From: Streptomyces sp. NBC_00523
GTDB lineage: Bacteria > Actinomycetota > Actinomycetes > Streptomycetales > Streptomycetaceae
NCBI RefSeq assembly: GCF_036346615.1
Contig: NZ_CP107836.1
Coordinates: 1,922,001 to 1,986,000, forward strand
Direction of reading: 5' to 3'
Length of the DNA stretch: 64,000 nt
This document shows, one piece after another, positions 43,344-52,082 of this stretch. Numbering within the stretch: the stretch's first letter is position 1; every line of letters starts with the position of its first letter. The position numbers and the translations under genes are program-made. Under the pieces are notes generated by a model. That model was not told where the DNA came from and did not search any database. It saw only the letters and a list, made by a program, of their open reading frames with translations.

Positions 43344-44747
43344 ATGGCGCAGCGCAGCAGGGCCGAGGACCTGGTGGTCGTCGTACCGGGAATCCTCGGC
43401 AGCACGCTCGCGGACGCGGACGGGCACGAGGTCTGGGCGGCCTCCGGGAAGGCCCTGGTGCGGGGCATCCGCACCCTCGGGAAGTCCGTCAAGCGCCTGA
43501 CGCTCCCGGCCGGCCTGGGCGACGAGCACCCCGGTGACGGCGTACGGCCCACCGGGCTGATGTCCGATGTGCACGCGCTGCCGGGCGTGTGGAAACCCGT
43601 GGACGGGTACAGCAGCCTGCTGAACTGGCTGGAAGCCCACTTCACCCTCCAGCGCCGCCTGCCGGGCGAGGCGGCCGACGTCCCGGCCAACCTGGTCGCC
43701 TTCGCCTACGACTGGCGGCTCTCCTGCCGCTACAACGCGGAGCGGCTGGCCGAGCGCGTGGACGAGGAGCTGGGCCGCTGGCGCGCCTCCCGGCCCGACC
43801 GGCGGGACGCGAAGGTGGTCTTCCTCTGCCACTCGATGGGCGGCCTGGTCACCCGGAGCTACGTCGAGCAGTGCGGGGGCGCGGAGGTCACGCGCCGCGT
43901 GGTCACGCTGGGGACACCGTACCGGGGGTCGCTGGACGCGCTGCTGTACCTGGTCAATGGAATGCGTTACGGGATCGGCCCGGTCGGCCTCGACCTCACG
44001 CCGTTCGCCCGGAGCCTGCCGTCGCTGCACCAGCTCACGCCGGACTACGCGTGCCTGGCGGCGGCCGGGGGCTCGGGGCTGCGGTACGCGCGGGAGGTCG
44101 CGGGGCTGCCTGGGGTGGACGGGGAGCTGCTGCGCCTCGCGGGCCTGTTCCATGCGGATCTGCGGGCCTCGGAGGCGGGGGCGCCGTACGGGGTGGAGTA
44201 CGTGCCGGTGGGCGGGGTGCGGCAGCCGACGCCGACGACGGCCGAGATGGAGGGGGACGCTCTGCGCGGGCTGCTCACCATCGACGGGGTGGATGAGGGG
44301 GGCGACGGGCGGGTGCCCGATCTCTCCAGCCGCGCGGTGGGGGCGGGGCGGCACGCGTACACCCCGTGGGAGAAGCACGGCTCCCTCCAGAACAACAAGG
44401 GGGTCCGCCAGAGCCTCTACGCCTCGCTCACTCCGGAGCCGCCCGTGCACCGGGGCTCGGAGGACGAGGATGTGCCGCTCTCGGTGGAGGCGCCGGAGAT
44501 TCTGGTGGAGGGGGAAGCGTACGAGATCCGGGCTACGGCTCCTGCGGATGTGCCGGGGCACGATCGGGTCGCGGTCTTCGCGGGGGTGGAGGGCGGTCCG
44601 ATGCGGACTATGGCGAACCGGGGTGGCGGGGTGTACGGCCTCCGGATCAACGGTCTTCCGGTGGGCGGGCATCGGGTGCGGATCGGGACGCGTGTTTCGG
44701 CCAATGTCGTGATGACCGCGTTGGTGCTGGTTCTGGAGCGGGGCTGA
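43344..44747 (+). CDS. LCAT/PGAP1-like alpha/beta hydrolase (putative lipolytic effector)
   Basis: A 467-aa cytosolic-looking protein with no signal peptide. It has the LCAT-type oxyanion motif PGILGS (15-20) and a complete triad candidate: Ser164 in CHSMGGLV, Asp321 in GDGRVP and His345 in EKHGSLQ, as in lecithin:cholesterol acyltransferase and PGAP1-type lipid hydrolases. An acidic linker (about 375-385, RGSEDEDVPLS) leads to a C-terminal beta-sandwich-like domain (385-467). It is the first gene of an operon with the caspase-ATPase-TPR gene (2-base gap). The context suggests a lipid-attacking effector or protease substrate; that is inference. Confidence 0.85.
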   Translation: MAQRSRAEDLVVVVPGILGSTLADADGHEVWAASGKALVRGIRTLGKSVKRLTLPAGLGDEHPGDGVRPTGLMSDVHALPGVWKPVDGYSSLLNWLEAHFTLQRRLPGEAADVPANLVAFAYDWRLSCRYNAERLAERVDEELGRWRASRPDRRDAKVVFLCHSMGGLVTRSYVEQCGGAEVTRRVVTLGTPYRGSLDALLYLVNGMRYGIGPVGLDLTPFARSLPSLHQLTPDYACLAAAGGSGLRYAREVAGLPGVDGELLRLAGLFHADLRASEAGAPYGVEYVPVGGVRQPTPTTAEMEGDALRGLLTIDGVDEGGDGRVPDLSSRAVGAGRHAYTPWEKHGSLQNNKGVRQSLYASLTPEPPVHRGSEDEDVPLSVEAPEILVEGEAYEIRATAPADVPGHDRVAVFAGVEGGPMRTMANRGGGVYGLRINGLPVGGHRVRIGTRVSANVVMTALVLVLERG

Positions 44748-44749
44748 CG

Positions 44750-47700
44750 ATGACGGGTGCGGCGGGGACGGCGCTTTGTGTGGTGTGCGAGGAGTACGCG
44801 GACGGGGGGAGGTTTCCCCGGCTCGTGGGGGCCGGGGCCCAGATGGACGAGATCGTGGGGCTGCTGGAGGGGTTGGGGTACGAGGCGCGGAAGGTGGGGG
44901 GTGGGAATCCGTCGTCGGCCGCGTTTCGGGCGGAGAGCGAGGAGTGGTCCGAGGGGTGGGTGGCCACGGGTGACGCCAAACCGGCGCTGGTCATCTGGTC
45001 GGGGCACGGGGTGCGGGTCGACGGTCAGACGCGGCTGGTGCTCTCGGACCTGAAGCCGGCCGACGACCCCGGCCAGTGGAAGGCACGGGTGACGCGGCAC
45101 GGCGTCACCGCCGACGACCTGGTCAGCGAGGCCGCCGGTTCCGGTGCCGAACACGTGCTGGTGATCATCGATACCTGTTACGCGGGGGGCGGCGCGGTTC
45201 CGGCCCTGGGGCTGGCTCTCGGGCGCTGGGAGGAGGAGTCCGCGCCGCCCGGGCACGCCAAGTGGCTGGGTTTTCTGGCGAGTTGCCAGAGTCACGAGAC
45301 CTCGGACGGCAGCGGGCCGCTGCTGGCCGCCCTGACGAAGGTCCTGAAGGAAGGTCCGGCGGGCGACGAGTACCGGTCCGCGTGGAGCGCTCACAACGCG
45401 CTCGTCAGCGGGCCGGACCTGCTGGGCGCCATCGCCACGCGGTGGGAGGGCGAGGGCCAGACCCCGGTCCCCGCCACCCTCGGCGAGTGGCGCCCCGCCT
45501 TCCCCAACCCCCTCCACTCCCCCGAAGCACCGGCCCGGCTGGTGGAGCACCTGGTGCAGGCCGCACGCGGGGTCGGCCACCGGGAAGAGGGCTGGTTCTT
45601 CACCGGCCGTACGCGGGTGCTGGGCCGGATCGTGGAGTGGCTGGACGAGGACACGTCCGGCCTGTTCCTGGTGACCGGGCCCGCCGGTTGCGGGAAGTCC
45701 GCCGTGTTGGGCCGTATCGCCACGCTCGCGGACGCGGAGCAGCGGGAGCGGGCTGTCGCGAGCGGCGCACTGCGCGACGGTGACCCGGACCCGGGCGTCC
45801 GCGCGGAGCGGACCCTTGCGGCGGTGCACCTGCGTGATCTGACGCCGTTGCAGGCGGCGGAACGGCTGGCCCATGCCCTGAGGTTGCCCCGGCCGCGCAG
45901 TACGGACGATTTCCGGGCGGAGGTGCGGGAGTTGTCGCCGCAGCCGGTCCTGGTCATGGACGGCCTGGACGAGGTACCGGCCGAGCACACGCAGAGCATG
46001 ATCGAGGAGCTGGTGTTCCCGCTGAGCCGGTCGGTGCCGGTGCTGCTGGGTTCGCGGGAGCGGGCGTTCCGCAACAAGCTGGAGGACAACGAGTCGCTGG
46101 TGCAGGCGCTGTCCCGGCACATCGGCGCGGGTGTCGAGGCCGTCGACCTCGAAGAGGAGCCGCATACGCGGGAAGACATCGGCGAGTACGTGCGGCGCCG
46201 GTGTGAGGCGGCGGGAGTCGCGGAGGGCCTGGCCCAAGAGGCCGGTACGGCGATCTCGGAGCGGGCCACGGATGTCGGCGGCGGCTTCCTCTTCGCCCGC
46301 CTGGTCACGAGCACGGTCCTGGCGCGGGTGGCCTCAGGGGAGGACGGGTCTCTGCTGGCGGAGCTGCCCGACTCCATCGACACCGCGTTCGAGAACGAGC
46401 TGCGCACGGTGCCCGCGCGGGTACGGGACGACGGCACTGTCCTCCCCTCGGCGGCCTGGGACCTGCTGACCGCGCTGGCCTGGACGGTGGGCCAGGGAAT
46501 GCCTGCGGGCGGTGTGTGGGAGGCGGTGGCCGGGGCGCTCGGCGGGGGCGTCGAGTACGACGAGACCGACGTGGACTGGGCGCTGTCGGCCTTCGGGCGC
46601 TACATCGTGGAGGACGCGGAGGAGGGGCAGGCGGTGTATCGCCTGTATCACCGGGAGTTCGTTGCGCACCTGAGGCGGCGGGAGGGGCCGGGTGGGGTGG
46701 TTGCGGGTGAGGTGGTGCTGCGCACGCTGGTGGATCTCATAAGGCAGCAGGGGGAGGTCGGTGACTGGTCAGGGGTGGATCCATACGTGACAAGAGGGCT
46801 GGTGCGGCATGCAGTGGGGTGCGGTGGGGCGGGGGTTGAGGTGCTGCGGGGGTTGGCAACTTGGGATGAAGAATGTGGGCTGCCTCATCTGGCTGAAGGC
46901 CTGTACGGGTTGTCCATCGCTCTGGCAAAGGCAGGGCTCCGCCACGAGGCTTTGCCGTACTCGCGAGAGGCAGTTGGCTTCTACGAGGACCTCAGCGACA
47001 GCCATCCGAATATCTATCGTCCGGGCCTGGCTCGCTCCCTCAACAACCTCGCTACCCGTCTAGCCGAGACCGGAGACCGCCAAGGCGCACTCGCACCCGC
47101 ACACGAAGCCACCAACCTCTACCGCACCCTCGCCGAACAACACCCAGCCGCACACACCCCCAACCTCGCCATGTCCCTCAACAACCTCGCTATCCGTCTA
47201 GCCGAAACCGGAGACCGCCAAGGCGCACTCGCACCCGCACACGAAGCCGTACGCATCCGACGCACCCTCGCCGAACAACACCCCGCCGCCTACACCCCGA
47301 ACCTCGCCAGCGCCCTCAACACCCTCGCCACTCGCCTCGCCGCCATCGGAGACCGCCAAGGCGCACTCGCACCCGCGCACAAAGCCACCAACCTCTACCG
47401 CACCCTCGCCGAACAACACCCAGCCGCCTACACCCCGAACCTCGCCGGCGCCCTCAACAACCTCGCCAATCACCTCGCCGCCATCGGAGACCGCCAAGGC
47501 GCACTCGCACCCGCACACGAAGCCGTACGCATCCGACGCACCCTCGCCGAACAACACCCCGCCGCCTACACCCCCAACCTCGCCATGTCCCTCAACACCC
47601 TCGCTATCCGTCTAGCCGAAACCGGAGACCGCCAAGGCGCACTCGCACCCGCACACGAAGCCACCAACCTCTACCGCACCCTCGCCGAACAACACCCAGC

Positions 47701-49756
47701 CGCCTACACCCCGAACCTCGCCGGCGCCCTCAACACCCTCGCTATCCGTCTAGCCGAGACCGGAGACCGCCAAGGCGCACTCGCACCCGCACACGAAGCC
47801 ACCAACCTCTACCGCACCCTCGCCGAACAACACCCAGCAACTTTCACCCCTGACCACGCCACCTCTCTCAACACCCTTGCCAACCGCCTCGCCGCCATCG
47901 GGGACCGCCAAGGCGCACTCGCATCCGTCCGCGAAGCCACCAACCTCTACCGCACCCTCGCCGAACAACACCCAGCCGCACACACCCCCAACCTCGCCAT
48001 GTCCCTCAACAACCTCGCTATCCGTCTAGCCGAGACCGGAGACCGCCAAGGCGCACTCGCACCCGCACACGAAGCCGTACGCATCCGACGCACTCTCACC
48101 GAACAACACCCCGCAACCTTCACCCCCGAGCTCGCCACCTCCCTCAACAACCTCGCCAACCGCCTCGCCGCCATCGGAGACCGCCAAGGCGCACTCGCAC
48201 CCGCACACGAAGCCGTACGCATCCGACGCACCCTCGCCGAACAACACCCCGCCGCCTACACCGCCGAACTCGCCGGCGCCCTCAACAACCTCGCCAACCG
48301 CCTCGCCGAGACCGGAGACCGCCAAGGCGCACTCGCACCCGCACACGAAGCCACCAACCTCTACCGCACCCTCGCCGAACAACACCCCGCCGCACACACC
48401 CCCAACCTCGCCATGTCCCTCAACACCCTCGCCAACCGCCTCGCCGCCACCGGAGACCGCCAAGGCGCACTCGCACCCACACACGAAGCCACCAACCTCT
48501 ACCGCACCCTCGCCGAACAACACCCCGCCGCCTTCACCCCCGAGCTCGCCGGCTCTCTCAACAACCTCGCTATCCGTCTCGCCGCCACCGGAGACCGCCA
48601 AGGCGCACTCGCACCCGCACACGAAGCCACCAACCTCTACCGCACCCTCGCCGAACAGCACCCCGCCGCACACACCCCCAACCTCGCCACCTCCCTCAAC
48701 AACCTCGCCAACCGCCTCGCTGACGCCGGAGACCCTTCAGCCGCAGCCCAGGCGTACGAGCAAGTCATCGTCGACCTCAGCGCCAAGCACCCCGCAGTCG
48801 GCCGAGCTCTCATGCTCGAACGGGACAGGTTCTTGATCCGTGAGCCGGGGTGTTCGACCACAGCCGGCCTTCAAAACCTCGTTCAACTGGCGAGCATCCC
48901 AACCACCGAAGCGCCGGACCAAGTGACGTTCCACGCTCGGAAGACCCTCCGCGCGTACGTACAAGAGAGCGCCGAACACCGCAAAGACCTTGCAGCTGTC
49001 TGGCACGACGAGACCCGCACACCCCTCCCCTCCTGGCTAGCGCTCGCCCCCCAGGCGCTGAGCACAGTCGGCGCCTGGATGACCACGCACTCCTGGTCCG
49101 ACTCATACGCCCACTGGACCGACCACACCGAGCTCCTGAGCAGCCCCGAAGCCGCAGTGGCCCTAGCCGAGGTCGCGCTCCTCGACCCCGAGGCCGCAGC
49201 CCACCACCAAGCCCTCCGCGAGGAAATCCTCACCGACGGCGCACCCGCCGCCTACCGCCCCCTCATCCTCGGCGAGCAACTATCCGACTGGACGGCCCTC
49301 ACCACCTGGGACGCCTCCGAGCAGTACCTCCGCGCCCACCCGGACCTCCTCGAACTCGACCCGCCCGACTCCCTCCCCGGCGCCCTCCTCCACGCAGCCC
49401 GCGCCCACGACATCCCCACGGCCTACGCCCTCGTACGCGACCGCACCGCCCTCCAGCAGTACATCGACAACGCCCTCACCAGCGGCGACGCCGAAGCCCT
49501 CCGTCACGCGGCCGCCATCGAGGACGAGGTGTACGACGACCAGCTCTCCGCCCGCACCCACCACCAGGCCGCGCTGCTCCTCGCGGACACCCTCAACGAG
49601 GCCGACCCCGACAGCCTCGCCCCCCTCGTCGCCGACGCCTCGCCCGACGTACGCAACCGGCTGATCTCCGAAACCGCCGCCCTCAGCGCGGCCCACGCAC
49701 CCCAGCACGCCGCGCACTGGGTGCGGATCATCCAGACACTCGCCGCCACCGGGTGA
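44750..49756 (+). CDS. Caspase-like / STAND-NACHT ATPase / TPR-array protein, 1668 aa
   Basis: Residues 1-250 form a caspase-like (peptidase C14) domain with the dyad His86 in IWSGHG and Cys143 in IIDTCYAGG. Residues about 280-700 are a STAND/NACHT-type NTPase with Walker A GPAGCGKS (Lys316) and Walker B MDGLDE (403-408), and a winged-helix-like end ([12 protein letters not shown]). Residues about 735-1340 are tetratricopeptide repeats, including twelve nearly identical 46-aa units. Residues about 1390-1668 are a C-terminal domain shared with the second caspase protein. The ATG at 44750 lies 2 bases after the hydrolase stop, and the GTG of the CHAT gene overlaps its stop. By analogy to STAND proteins, the TPR array should sense a trigger, the ATPase oligomerise, and the caspase domain cleave targets. 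Confidence 0.88.
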   Translation: MTGAAGTALCVVCEEYADGGRFPRLVGAGAQMDEIVGLLEGLGYEARKVGGGNPSSAAFRAESEEWSEGWVATGDAKPALVIWSGHGVRVDGQTRLVLSDLKPADDPGQWKARVTRHGVTADDLVSEAAGSGAEHVLVIIDTCYAGGGAVPALGLALGRWEEESAPPGHAKWLGFLASCQSHETSDGSGPLLAALTKVLKEGPAGDEYRSAWSAHNALVSGPDLLGAIATRWEGEGQTPVPATLGEWRPAFPNPLHSPEAPARLVEHLVQAARGVGHREEGWFFTGRTRVLGRIVEWLDEDTSGLFLVTGPAGCGKSAVLGRIATLADAEQRERAVASGALRDGDPDPGVRAERTLAAVHLRDLTPLQAAERLAHALRLPRPRSTDDFRAEVRELSPQPVLVMDGLDEVPAEHTQSMIEELVFPLSRSVPVLLGSRERAFRNKLEDNESLVQALSRHIGAGVEAVDLEEEPHTREDIGEYVRRRCEAAGVAEGLAQEAGTAISERATDVGGGFLFARLVTSTVLARVASGEDGSLLAELPDSIDTAFENELRTVPARVRDDGTVLPSAAWDLLTALAWTVGQGMPAGGVWEAVAGALGGGVEYDETDVDWALSAFGRYIVEDAEEGQAVYRLYHREFVAHLRRREGPGGVVAGEVVLRTLVDLIRQQGEVGDWSGVDPYVTRGLVRHAVGCGGAGVEVLRGLATWDEECGLPHLAEGLYGLSIALAKAGLRHEALPYSREAVGFYEDLSDSHPNIYRPGLARSLNNLATRLAETGDRQGALAPAHEATNLYRTLAEQHPAAHTPNLAMSLNNLAIRLAETGDRQGALAPAHEAVRIRRTLAEQHPAAYTPNLASALNTLATRLAAIGDRQGALAPAHKATNLYRTLAEQHPAAYTPNLAGALNNLANHLAAIGDRQGALAPAHEAVRIRRTLAEQHPAAYTPNLAMSLNTLAIRLAETGDRQGALAPAHEATNLYRTLAEQHPAAYTPNLAGALNTLAIRLAETGDRQGALAPAHEATNLYRTLAEQHPATFTPDHATSLNTLANRLAAIGDRQGALASVREATNLYRTLAEQHPAAHTPNLAMSLNNLAIRLAETGDRQGALAPAHEAVRIRRTLTEQHPATFTPELATSLNNLANRLAAIGDRQGALAPAHEAVRIRRTLAEQHPAAYTAELAGALNNLANRLAETGDRQGALAPAHEATNLYRTLAEQHPAAHTPNLAMSLNTLANRLAATGDRQGALAPTHEATNLYRTLAEQHPAAFTPELAGSLNNLAIRLAATGDRQGALAPAHEATNLYRTLAEQHPAAHTPNLATSLNNLANRLADAGDPSAAAQAYEQVIVDLSAKHPAVGRALMLERDRFLIREPGCSTTAGLQNLVQLASIPTTEAPDQVTFHARKTLRAYVQESAEHRKDLAAVWHDETRTPLPSWLALAPQALSTVGAWMTTHSWSDSYAHWTDHTELLSSPEAAVALAEVALLDPEAAAHHQALREEILTDGAPAAYRPLILGEQLSDWTALTTWDASEQYLRAHPDLLELDPPDSLPGALLHAARAHDIPTAYALVRDRTALQQYIDNALTSGDAEALRHAAAIEDEVYDDQLSARTHHQAALLLADTLNEADPDSLAPLVADASPDVRNRLISETAALSAAHAPQHAAHWVRIIQTLAATG
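47073..48728 (+). repeat. Twelve tandem 138-bp repeats encoding 46-aa TPR units
   Basis: Twelve consecutive in-frame units begin GDRQGALAPAHEA and run through NLYRTLAEQHPAA...LNNLA. Units differ at only a few coordinated positions (TNLY versus VRIR; AETG, AAIG or AATG; HTPNLAMS, YTPNLAGA or TPELATS). Nucleotide identity between many units is nearly complete over more than 100 bases, including silent positions. Diverged units flank both ends. Confidence 0.95.
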
Positions 49757-50448
49757 CCACCACCGTCTGCCTGATCCTCGCCGCCTCGCCCGAGGCCGGC
49801 CGGGCGCCCGCGCTGCACGAGGAGCACCGGGACGTGCAGCGCAGCGTCACGCACGCCAGGTTCGGGCACCTGTTGCGGCTCGATGTCCTTCCGGCCGCCC
49901 GGGCCGAGGACCTGGTGCAGTACCTGGCGGCCACCGTGCCGCACGTCCTGCACTTCGCGGGGCGCGGGACGCCCGACGGCGGGCCCCGCTTCGTCACCGA
50001 CGACGGCGGCGAGGCGCCCGTCGCCCTGGACGGGTTACGCGACTGCGTCGCCGACGCCGCCCCGCTCGGGCTGCGACTCGTGGTGCTCAACGCCTGCTGG
50101 ACGGAGCCGTTGGCCAAAGAGTTGGCCGACCGTGTCCCGGCCGCCATCGGGTGGGAGGGGCAGGTCCCCGACGCGCATGCGTGTGCGTACGCCCGGGTCT
50201 TCTATCGCAACCTCGCCGAAGGCGACTCCGTGCTGAGCGCCCACGCCACCGCCTGCAAGCTGCTCGCGCTCATCGGGTGCACCGGCCTCCCCGTGCTGCA
50301 CAGCGCCCCGGGTCACCTCCCCGAGGCCCACTTCCTCATCGCGGCCTCCGACCGACCCGTCCCGCCGGGCAAGCCGCTCACGCCTCGCTGGTACCGGTCC
50401 CCGGGGCCGCCGCGCAAGCCGTGGTTTCCTCGGCCTCCGCAGGCGTGA
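49753..50448 (+). CDS. CHAT-family protein with missing catalytic His
   Basis: A 231-aa single-domain protein of the CHAT (caspase HetF-associated with TPR) clan. It starts VTTTVCLILAASPEAGRAP, and the fold-defining blocks are DLVQYLAATVPHVLHFAGRG and LRLVVLNACWTEPLAKELAD, followed by IGWEG and FYRNLAEGDSV. The Cys of the NAC motif is kept, but the second His of the usual HFxGHG is Arg here (HFAGRG), so it may be a pseudo-protease or use another His. The GTG overlaps the caspase stop by 4 bases. The Pro-rich tail (from about residue 205) overlaps the convergent small gene by 71 bases. Confidence 0.85.
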   Translation: MTTTVCLILAASPEAGRAPALHEEHRDVQRSVTHARFGHLLRLDVLPAARAEDLVQYLAATVPHVLHFAGRGTPDGGPRFVTDDGGEAPVALDGLRDCVADAAPLGLRLVVLNACWTEPLAKELADRVPAAIGWEGQVPDAHACAYARVFYRNLAEGDSVLSAHATACKLLALIGCTGLPVLHSAPGHLPEAHFLIAASDRPVPPGKPLTPRWYRSPGPPRKPWFPRPPQA

Positions 50449-50746
50449 GGAGGGCGGGAGCCAGGCGGTAGCCCCGGCTCTCCGCGATCCGCAAGGCGTC
50501 CTGCAACGACTCGGCCAGCCGGACCCCGGTGAACCTCAACTCGCGCGTGCCCACGCCCGTTTCGGCCAGCAGCGCCCGCGCCTCGCGCAACACGTACTGG
50601 GCCGAGTCGAGCAGGTCCGTCTCCACCTCGTCGGCCAGCCGTGACATCGGGCCGCCCGGGTCGTCGCTGCTCAGGTAGCACGGGGTCCCGCTCTCGCCGA
50701 CCCAGGGGAGCAGCCGCATCGCGTTCCCTTGCGCGTCGAACATCAT
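50378..50746 (-). CDS. Small protein of unknown function, divergent from XRE regulator
   Basis: A 122-aa protein starting MMFDAQGNAMRLLPW. It has a hydrophilic alpha-helical middle (DEVETDLLDSAQYVLREARALLAE) and a ligand-like C-terminal half (AESLQDALRIAESRGYRLAPALLTPAEAEE). GGAGGCGGAGG lies just before the ATG at 50746. It is divergently transcribed from the XRE/DUF397 pair and overlaps the CHAT gene tail convergently by 71 bases, so mutual antisense effects are possible. No family recognised. Confidence 0.7.
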   Translation of the reverse strand: MMFDAQGNAMRLLPWVGESGTPCYLSSDDPGGPMSRLADEVETDLLDSAQYVLREARALLAETGVGTRELRFTGVRLAESLQDALRIAESRGYRLAPALLTPAEAEETTACAAAPGTGTSEA

Positions 50747-50896
50747 GTCGCCTCCGCCTCCGTTCGGGGAGCGCTCTGGTCCCCGGTCGCACCCGCTGGT
50801 TACGGTGTGTGCCGCAATCGTCGCGCTGTGGCGGGTTTCCCCAACAGGGCCGCTGCGTCCCGACGTTCCACACGGGACACACGGAAGGCCCGCTCC

Positions 50897-51724
50897 ATGA
50901 CGTTCAGGCCCCAGCCGCTTTCCCCCTTCGCCTCCACGCGCCACTACTTCGGCTCGGAGCTACGCCGCCACCGCGAGCTCGCGAAGCTCTCCCTCGTGCA
51001 GCTGGCGGACATCGTCAACTCCAGCAAGAGCACGCTCGCCCGGATCGAGACGGCCGAACTGATGCCCCCGCCGGACATGCCCAGCTGCCTGGACATCGCC
51101 TTCGGGACGGATGAGCTCTTCACGGGCCTCTACGAACTCGCCAAGCAGGACATCCATCCCGACAAGTACAAGCGGTACATGAACTTCGAGGCCCGGGCCG
51201 AGGTCATAGAGCAGTACGGCGCGCAGGCACTGCCCGGCTTGTTCCAGACCGAGCAGTACGCCCGGGAGTTGCTCCGTCGTCAGGAACACCTGACCGCCGA
51301 AATGGTCGATGAGCGCGTCACCGCCCGCATGTCCCGACAGGAGCGGCAGCACTCGGCGAATCCGCCGTTCCGGTGGGCGATCATCGACGAGGCCGTACTG
51401 CTGCGGCAGGTGGGCAGCCGGTCCTGCATGCACCAGCAACTGGCCTCGCTGTTGGAGCGGGTGGATACTCCGGACAGTAAGGTTCAGGTGATGCCGTTCA
51501 GTGCGGGGCCACACTCGCTACTGGGTGGCGCACTGACTCTGCTGACCCTGCCCGACGGCGCCTCGGTGGCGTACGAGGAGAGCATCCAGACCGGTCACCT
51601 CTACGAGGACCCGGAAGCGGTGAAGAATTGGCGGCGGCGGTACGACGTACTGCGCGCCAACTCGCACTCCCTGGCCGAGTCGGCGGAACTGATCCGTACC
51701 GCGATGGAGGGCTACCGACCATGA
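50897..51724 (+). CDS. XRE-family helix-turn-helix regulator (DUF5753 type)
   Basis: A 275-aa regulator with an N-terminal helix-turn-helix (residues about 15-75: LRRHRELAKLSLVQLADIVNSSKSTLARIETAE) and a C-terminal DUF5753 domain (about 95-270; VIEQYGAQALPGLFQTEQYAREL, GSRSCMHQQLASLLE). This is the common Streptomyces type paired with a DUF397 protein. The ATG at 50897 has GGAAGG 8 bases upstream. It overlaps the DUF397 gene by 4 bases. Its position between the two caspase loci makes it a candidate regulator of the system (inference). Confidence 0.92.
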   Translation: MTFRPQPLSPFASTRHYFGSELRRHRELAKLSLVQLADIVNSSKSTLARIETAELMPPPDMPSCLDIAFGTDELFTGLYELAKQDIHPDKYKRYMNFEARAEVIEQYGAQALPGLFQTEQYARELLRRQEHLTAEMVDERVTARMSRQERQHSANPPFRWAIIDEAVLLRQVGSRSCMHQQLASLLERVDTPDSKVQVMPFSAGPHSLLGGALTLLTLPDGASVAYEESIQTGHLYEDPEAVKNWRRRYDVLRANSHSLAESAELIRTAMEGYRP

Positions 51725-51915
51725 CCCACTCCCCCGAGCTGAGTTCCGCCCGCTGGCGTCGCAGCAGCTACAGCAACACCGACGGGGGCGAATGCGTCGA
51801 GATCAGCGACGACTTCCCCGGCGTCATCCCCGTACGTGACAGCAAGAACCCGAGCGGTCCGTCGCTCGTCGTCAACGCCGCCGCCTGGGGCAACTTCGTC
51901 TCGTCCCTGAAGTAG
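51721..51915 (+). CDS. DUF397 domain protein
   Basis: A 64-aa protein with the DUF397 signature: [31 protein letters not shown] and a C-terminal [13 protein letters not shown]397 proteins are partners of XRE/DUF5753 regulators in Streptomyces and are thought to act like antisigma or antitoxin-type modulators. Its ATG overlaps the regulator stop by 4 bases. Followed by a strong terminator. Confidence 0.93.
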   Translation: MTHSPELSSARWRRSSYSNTDGGECVEISDDFPGVIPVRDSKNPSGPSLVVNAAAWGNFVSSLK

Positions 51916-51925
51916 CGCGCAGCGC

Positions 51926-51966
51926 AACGGCCCGTCCCACACGTGCGCGTGGGACGGGCCGTTTCC
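51926..51966. terminator. Terminator after the XRE/DUF397 operon
   Basis: AACGGCCCGTCCCAC (51926-51940) pairs with GTGGGACGGGCCGTT (51949-51963), followed by TTCC. It insulates the second caspase gene's promoter. Confidence 0.85.
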
Positions 51967-51995
51967 TTATCACCCGGGGACCGGAAAGAGTCGAG

Positions 51996-52045
51996 TTTGT
52001 CCGGACCGGCACCCCGGCGTCCGATCCGTGCATACGCTGCTGTCC
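51996..52045 (+). promoter_or_regulatory. Promoter/operator module shared by the two caspase loci (copy 2)
   Basis: TTTGTCCGGACCGGC (51996-52010) and TACGCTGCTGTCC (52033-52045) with 22 bases between them, identical in sequence and spacing to the copy at 43261-43310. The rest of the two upstream regions differs, which points to a conserved functional element. Confidence 0.7.
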
Positions 52046-52082
52046 ATTTCAGCGGCGTATGTGCGGGAAGGCGGAGCGCCCG

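Noticed and set aside
48026..48673. Minus-strand ORF with regular repeats
   Set aside because: The repetition merely mirrors the TPR array on the plus strand.
47073..48728. CRISPR-like or minisatellite array
   Set aside because: The repeats are in-frame coding units of 138 bp without unique spacers; they encode TPR helices.
43344..50448. Bacterial gasdermin operon
   Set aside because: Caspase-like genes are present, but none of the neighbouring proteins looks like a gasdermin; the upstream partner is an alpha/beta hydrolase.
50378..51915. Classical toxin-antitoxin system
   Set aside because: The XRE/DUF5753 and DUF397 genes are a common Streptomyces regulatory pair; no toxin fold is visible in the divergent small protein.
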